A DNA stretch of 64,000 nucleotides from Scleroderma bovista. Its lineage: Eukaryota; Basidiomycota; Agaricomycetes; Boletales; Sclerodermataceae. The stretch is from the NCBI GenBank assembly GCA_037178675.1, contig JAYMGJ010000751.1, forward strand, positions 1-64,000, read 5' to 3'. The position numbers and the translations under genes were made by a program. Shown piece by piece: positions 58,258 to 64,000 of the stretch. The notes beneath the pieces were generated by a model, which was given only the letters and a program-made list of their open reading frames with translations, was not told the DNA's origin and ran no database searches. Every line of letters starts with the position of its first letter. Within the stretch, counting starts at the first letter, position 1.

Positions 58258-61200
58258 ATGACCTTGTCGAAACGCACGAAATTTTGGACACGCCACGACG
58301 AGTCCGGTTCCACGACACAATCTGATCACGAAGACGATGTTCAATATGCCACTGGTGACAACGAGCTACTCGTGGATGCTGTGCACGAAGCACAGCTCGA
58401 GATAGACCGCCAAGCAATGACGTCTGATGCACATGAAACAGTGAAGATGGTATGGACCTCTTCAACACCATTTCTGGCGTGTTTTACTGGGAACCTGCAT
58501 CATTCAGGTTCCCCATCCACGTTTCTTGTTCAAAGCGCGCTTTCTTTTTCCTCTGGGCATCATCCGTACGTCATCCATTCACCCATCCATCGGTCGTAAC
58601 GTTACTGATGTGCTTCCTGTAGTCGGTGTTCTGCTAGGGTTCATTCTGATGCAACCATACGACATACAAGAGATGCATGCTCATCTTGCTCTCTTGATGG
58701 AAGAATACGATATATCATTCAAAATTCCAGAGATAGACTTGTCTGGTGTGGAAATGGAATGGCAGCGGCTCCGCGGAAACATTCCGGAATTGTGGAAACT
58801 AAACAACGATGGACGCGAATTTCAGGTTGGGGAAGCCATGAAAGCCCGTGGCTTGACCGCGCAGCATCCTGTTGTCCTCGTGCCCGGAATAGTTTCTACG
58901 GTGAGCTTCACCAACTATGTATATCACAGAACGATAGAGTTTAATTCCTGCCAGAGCCTAGAGTCGTGGTCTACCTCTCCAGAATATCGCGCGTTTTTTC
59001 GTGAAAGGCTTTGGGGAGGTTTCAACATGATTTCCCAAGTGATGTTCAACCGTGATAAATGGATAGCTGCCATGATGCTTGATCCAGACACAGGTCTTGA
59101 TCCATTAGGGGTAAAGATCAGAGCAGCAGAAGGTATGAGTGCTGCTAGTAATTTTATGAAAGGATATTGGATATGGTATCTTATCTAACTCTTATTCCCC
59201 TCACTGCAACTCGCTGATTGTTGATGTCAAGGGCAAAGATCATCGAGAATCTTGCAGTTGTAAATTATGATACAAATAATCTCTACCTTGCACCATACGA
59301 TTGGAGGCTGTCAATGTGGAACCTCGAAGAACGCGATGGTTATTTCTCTCGATTGAAGGCAACAATCGAGGGGTTGAAGTAAGCAAGTCGCAAACTTGGA
59401 GTGTTCTATCGTTCACTGACCTGGTTCGTTCACAGGAAACGTCAGAAGAAGAGGGTAGTGATAGCTGCACACTCTATGGGTTCTACAGTGCGTCCACTTC
59501 TTGTTCGTTCAGCAGGAGGGGCTAAGCCAAGAGTCATTTCAGGTTGTATTGGTGAGGATATCCTTATTTGCCTGTTCCAGATTCTCATTAAGAACCTTAG
59601 TATTTGTTGGTGTTTTTTTGTGCTATGATGCATCTCGCTAGCTAGCTGATCGCACTGGAATAGCTTTAAGTGGGTAGAATCTCCCGAGCACGGTGGTGGT
59701 GGACCAGATTGGGTCGAAGTATGCTTAAACGTCGAAAGATTCATCATGATTTTTACTTATTTCACAGAACCACATCGAAACATTTATTAGTATTGCCGGG
59801 ACACATTTAGTACGTGTTGCATCTCCTTGACTGATCATGACCTCATTTGCACAGGGTGTGGTGAGTGAGCATGGATCCGTTTGAGGTTGCTGTAGCCCAC
59901 CTGTATGGTTTTTAGACAAAGGCCATGTCTGCATTTCTTTCCGGTGAGATGAAAGATACTGTACAGATGAACCCCGCCGGGGCTTATGGTAAGTTGGCGC
60001 TGTACTACCCATCGGAGTAGATACTTACATCCTTGGCGTGGAGTCCTTGAACGCTTCTTCTCTAGAAAGGAGCGCCGAAAACTTTTTCGGAGCTGGGCCG
60101 GAAGTGCAAGCATGTGGATTAAGGTATTGTTATTTCGCACTATCGGGATTTGCAAATGATACTTTGCATCGCAGGGTGGCACAGCGGTGTGGGGAAACGG
60201 GAGCTGGGCGCCGGATGACGCGCCAAATTCGATGCACACGCACGGTCAATTGTTTGCATTCCGACCAGCGAGTGTAAATGCATATGCAAGTGAAGACGCT
60301 AGCAGCGATGATTTGGTACCGCTGAAGAATATGACTGCGACGGATGCAGGCGCTTGGATCCTTCAGCAGACTCCACCGAGTTTCCAGGCAAGTTAACTCG
60401 CCCTCTGTCATTTGTGGCAGGAGTGTAGCTGATGGTGTGTTTGGTATGATTTAATATTCAGAAAATGATGGCAACGAACTATTCGTTCGGAATTGAACGT
60501 GATGACGAAGTCCTCAAGAAGAATGATTTGAATCACAGGAAATGGACGAATCCACTGGAGATCAGGTACGTACCCATCTACCCTTTTTCTTCATGCAAGA
60601 GATCGCTATTTATATGCCACCCACCCTGGAGACTGCCCGATGCTCCGACTACAAGATTCATCTGTGTGTACGGTCAGGGGAAGGAAACTGAGGTATGTGT
60701 GGTTTAAGTATCGTATTGTACCACTAACTTCCTGCTCGATTTCCCAGAGGTCCTATTGGTTGGTCGCTCCATAGAAACGTTAACGATCCCTATTAATCGG
60801 TATATCTGTCTTCTTTTGTAGGTATGTACATGGCCCACATGAATACGATGGATCGTTTTTGGATGATCGGGATGGGGCCACATGTTCGGAGCCTGCTGTT
60901 GGGACATGCAACGTCCCAAGTGGGGGTCCCAATGTCCCGCTATTGCGATCCAGCTGGATAGACGCCGAACATACGGATGAAAGCGTGATGCCTAAGGTGG
61001 ACCGGTTTACAGCTGCTGCTCATCGTTGTTTCTTATCCTACTGTTCACAGGTGCGTAACGGTGTGAAGATGGGCGATGGAGATGGGACAGTCAGCCTTTT
61101 GAGCCTTGGTGCGATGTGCGTTGAGGGATGGAAGCGCAACCGGTGGAATCCGGGCGGAATCAAGATCACGACTGTCGAGGTACTTTGCATAAAAGGGTTT

Positions 61201-61429
61201 GTCATTGTGATTTTGTTTGACAAACATGTCTCTATTATAGCTCCCCCACCGTCCCGTGCCAAACATCCCACGTGGCGGCGCAAACACAAGTGACCACGTT
61301 GATATCCTGGGATCTACCGGCGTGAACGAGCTCATATTGAAGGTCGCGACAGGGGTCGGGAACGAAGTTGAGGATCATTTTGAATCTAGGATCCGAGAAT
61401 ATGCGAAGAGGGTGCAGTGGGATGGATGA
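58258..61429 (+). CDS. LRO1: Phospholipid:diacylglycerol acyltransferase (PDAT, LRO1-like)
   Basis: Many exons. Start ATG at 58258 (MTLSKRTKFWTRHDESGST). A membrane helix follows near 58600-58650 (VGVLLGFILMQPYD). The lumenal lipase-like part has HPVVLVPGIVSTGLESW (first intron after VST), LYLAPYDWRLSMWNLE, and the nucleophile elbow AHSMGS. FKWVESPEHGGGGPDWVE and a lid-like region follow. Later motifs: TAVWGNGSWAPDDAPNS, GDGTVSLLSLGAMC with the catalytic Asp, and near the end DHVDILGSTGVNELIL with the catalytic His; TGA is at 61427-61429. The enzyme transfers an acyl group from phospholipid to diacylglycerol, making triacylglycerol in the ER. The join between SMGS (about 59482) and FKWVE (about 59663) could not be resolved to a clean frame, so the model there is uncertain. 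Confidence 0.87.
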
Positions 61430-61742
61430 CACCAACGTTGGTGTTATGTGGTGGTATCGATCTATTTGAGTTGCGTACGGGTGAGCTTCATGATATCTTC
61501 TCGGGATTGTGCTGACCATCCACCCCCACCCACTTACTTAAGTAGAATCTCTTACGCTAGAAAACGGGATAATAGTGTACATGTGCACCTTTAGCCTTGG
61601 GTATTACAGCATTTTGATAGGTGTTTAAATGGGATTTGTTTCCCTTTCAAATTTTGTACTTCGAGTGGCTACTTACAAAATGGTAGACCGTTTACCTACT
61701 TACATAAAGAGACGCGTTTCATATCCTCTCGACGCCTTTGCG

Positions 61743-62749
61743 ATGTCGACGGTCGTCAAACGTATGCGTAAACCTCGGGAGCGACCTGCTAATTACACTC
61801 GGCCAAAAAAACGACAGCAGACAAGCCCCTCGGACAATAATGCTCCTGCTACACGCACCCCGCGCCAGAACCTCACGCTCGCTGATTGGTTGACAGTCTA
61901 TGCTTTCATTGACTCTCACCCGGATGTATCTCAATCTGAGGTGGTCAGACACTTCAGCACGCTCAGGACTGGTGCCCTGATTTTCGAGCAATCGACCTTA
62001 TCGCGCAAGTTACGAGACCGAGCCAAAATGGAGGCGCGGGTGAACGACAACCCTGCTGCGCTGTCATCAAAGCGTCCCCGGATCGTTACGCGGCCCGACG
62101 TTGAGCGTGCATTAGTTCTTTGGGTGCAGCACATGGAAGGCGAGGGGCAAACAGTCTCGGGCCCAATGTTGCGTGAGAAGCGCAAACAGTTTGAGGATGA
62201 GTTCGAGGTTCCAGAACGGGAACGCCTTTTCGGAGATGGTTGGCTCCACAGCTTCCGCAAGACTTACAGAGTCCATGAGAACTCGGGGCGCGGAGAAGCA
62301 GATTCCGTAGAACCTGTTGTTGGAGTTAATGATGAGACACCTCAGGTGTCACCATTGTAAGTTTCCTCCTTTCAGTACATAAGTCTGCATCGATTTAATG
62401 GCATTACAGTCCACCTCCAACGGCTCAAGTCACCGAATCTTGCGTGAGCACAAAAGAGATCGTTGATCAAGTCCGCCAGGAAATCGCAGTTGCAAGTAGC
62501 AGCCATGCAACCGCTTTCGCGGAAAGAGAAGTTGCACATACCGTGGACGCGTCAGGACCTTCGCTGTCGCGCGTCGACGTTATTCGCCTATGCCAGCAAC
62601 TTGCCTCTACTTGTATGCATTACTGCGAGGACACTCAACTTTCACTCGAATTGTTTCAACTGTTGAACCGATATTGTACTGCTCTACGTCAGGAGGAGCT
62701 CCATAATTCCAGACAGACCACTTTAGATCAATATTTCACTGTAGGATAA
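61743..62749 (+). CDS. CENP-B/Tc5-type DNA-binding protein with a PCNA-box tail
   Basis: Two exons, 61743-62356 and 62410-62749, encode 317 residues. An upstream in-frame ATG at 61629 is possible; the later one is preferred because a basic stretch (MSTVVKRMRKPRERP) follows. Residues 45-95 look like a helix-turn-helix (LADWLTVYAFIDSHPDVSQSEVVRHF), and 117-180 like a Tc5/CENP-B second DNA-binding domain (VERALVLWVQHMEGEGQTVSG ... GDGWLHSFRKTYRVH). The catalytic DDE domain expected in a pogo-like transposase is absent. The C-terminus carries QTTLDQYF (307-314), which fits the PIP-box consensus QxxLxxYF for PCNA binding. It may be a domesticated transposase remnant acting in the nucleus; target DNA is unknown. 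Confidence 0.8.
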
Positions 62750-63244
62750 CGACTTTCAGAATGTCTTATACTTCGATCCCAATGACATCATGTACATAGT
62801 AAACGTTCAACCATTTCTTTACTGGAAGACATTGGATACTTACGTCACGTGAACAAGTTTGTCCCTATCTTATCTGCTCTCCAAGTTTATTTACCTGAAT
62901 ATCTATCCTACTTGTTGTAATTTCTTTTTCTTTTTCCTTTTTGTATGTTTGCCTCTCTTTGTGCCAGCGAGGTCTTGTTGACCTGAGCTTTGTCGTAGCG
63001 TAGTCGGCCGTAATCTCAGTTCATTTCATTTCTTCTCATTTCCGTCATAGTAAAGGCTGGCCCACCGCAGACACCCTCAAGCTCAAGACCTCATGTACAC
63101 ACGGCCACCTACGCATGGCTTGCCATGCTGCAGACGGCGTTCGGAACTTAAAATCAAGGTACATCGTGCTGCGGTCGTGCTGCTGAGTCGCTATCAATCG
63201 CCAGCTTGTTACTCGCTCTTCGTTGGTCAACCAAAGAGTTCAAG
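62750..63244. other. Intergenic region with pyrimidine-rich promoter
   Basis: A pyrimidine-rich tract (TTTCTTTTTCTTTTTCCTTTTT, about 62921-62945) lies upstream of the next gene. No coding frame supported. Confidence 0.4.
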
Positions 63245-64000
63245 ATGTCGCATATGCTGTATTGGCCAGGTCGAACGTTCTTTTATCCACTTGGAAATAC
63301 GTCCGCCGTCTGTCTGACTGAAAATTTACCCCCCGAGAACAACGCAGATGTGTTACTCCTTGGATGTGGAGACCCGAGGCACATCCTGTACACTGTTTAT
63401 GCTGATGCAACACTTTCAGGAGCTGGTAGGCAGCTTGAAACTTGTCTATCCTGTATGCGCCTAACCCATCTAACAGGGCCTCGTAAGCTCGATGTTACCT
63501 GCTGTGACATGGAAGCTGCAGTTCTTGGTACGTACTAGCACATAGGCGGTGTCACTCTTATTGACTCCATATTTTGTACTAGCACGCAACACGTTGCTTT
63601 TTACGCTCTTAGCGGATGATGGTGCTGAGAAGAGGCTTTCTAGCATCTGGAATATTTTTTATCATATGATGCTTGACAAGGATTCCCTCTCATTGCTCAT
63701 CGAACAATGTCGTAAACTCGTGCCACTTGCACAAAACATGAAGACGTGGAGACAAGGCCCATATTCTCATGCCATCACCATGTGCGATGACGCCACCCTT
63801 TCTGACATCCAGCGGTTCTGGAAGTTGTGGCTTGGGACTGCCCGCTTCAACGCGCGGCAGGCTAAACGCTTTACGAAGGACTTCCAGGATGGACTCAAGA
63901 ATATTCGACCGCACACTTTCGTTTTTACATCGATGCGTTCAGCTGGGCCTCTTGCTCCAGTCACACTGAAAGCCGCGACAGAGCAGTTCCAGCGCTTTTG
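63245..64000 (+). CDS. DUF4470 domain protein, 5' part (cut by window end)
   Basis: Start ATG at 63245 gives MSHMLYWPGRTFFYPLGNTSAVCLTENLPPE, then DVLLLGCGDPRHILYTVYAD. Introns separate PRKLDVTCCDMEAAVL and a following exon with ARNTLLFTLLADDGAEKRLSSIWNIFYHMMLDKDS. This opening is that of the basidiomycete DUF4470 family, which often also carries a MYND zinc finger further on. The gene runs off the window at 64000, so its 3' domains cannot be judged. Function is unknown. Confidence 0.8.

Overview
The window looks like a gene-rich chromosome segment of a basidiomycete fungus, most likely an Agaricomycete. Genes are broken by many short introns (about 45-60 bases, GT...AG). The gene set includes a trifunctional TRP1 (glutamine amidotransferase, IGPS and PRAI fused), SLT2-type MAP kinase, TFIIIA, PDAT/LRO1, nicotinamidase, GH31 glucosidase II-like, and families I associate with mushroom-forming fungi (DUF6589, DUF6534, DUF4470). 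No rRNA, tRNA or CRISPR was recognised. All exon models are read by eye from splice sites and homologous frames.

Layout. 1-2.4 kb: a 5'-truncated retrotransposon ORF (RNase H plus zinc-binding tail) and unassigned repeat-like DNA. 2.5-4.8 kb: FMO-A1, an intact flavin monooxygenase with an N-terminal NTF2/SnoaL-like domain. 5.2-6.8 kb: a subtilisin-like protease. 9.7-12.5 kb: a SulP sulfate permease. 12.8-15.9 kb: FMO-A2 (intact) and an FMO-B pseudogene, both on the minus strand. 16-18.4 kb: a cyclase/kynurenine formamidase-like gene and a 3-hydroxyacyl-CoA dehydrogenase. 18.6-27.3 kb: an FMO-B pseudogene cut in two by a 5.8-kb transposon-like element that carries a DUF6589 gene and a DEAD/DEAH helicase, then truncated by a second element with inverted ends and a minisatellite core. 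30-37 kb: a large Pro/Ser-rich protein of unknown function and a GH31 glucosidase. 37.1-41.5 kb: FMO-B pseudogene, intact FMO-A3 and a decayed SulP fragment. 42.5-64 kb: mostly housekeeping genes (TRP1, Fic protein, 7TM DUF6534 protein, SLT2-type MAPK, TFIIIA, PNC1, PDAT), a palindromic MITE, a CENP-B-type DNA-binding protein with a PCNA-box tail, and the start of a DUF4470 gene.

Two stories stand out. First, the FMO-B/FMO-A/SulP-3'-end block at 11.6-15.9 kb reappears in inverted orientation at 37.3-41.5 kb, so a segment of about 4.2 kb was duplicated and inverted. In it the A-type FMOs stayed intact, while every B-type copy and the second SulP are broken. Second, the DUF6589-helicase element at 19.7-25.5 kb has inverted termini and sits between two matching halves of one FMO-B pseudogene that share a short target duplication. 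This is direct sequence evidence that the pair behaves as one mobile unit.
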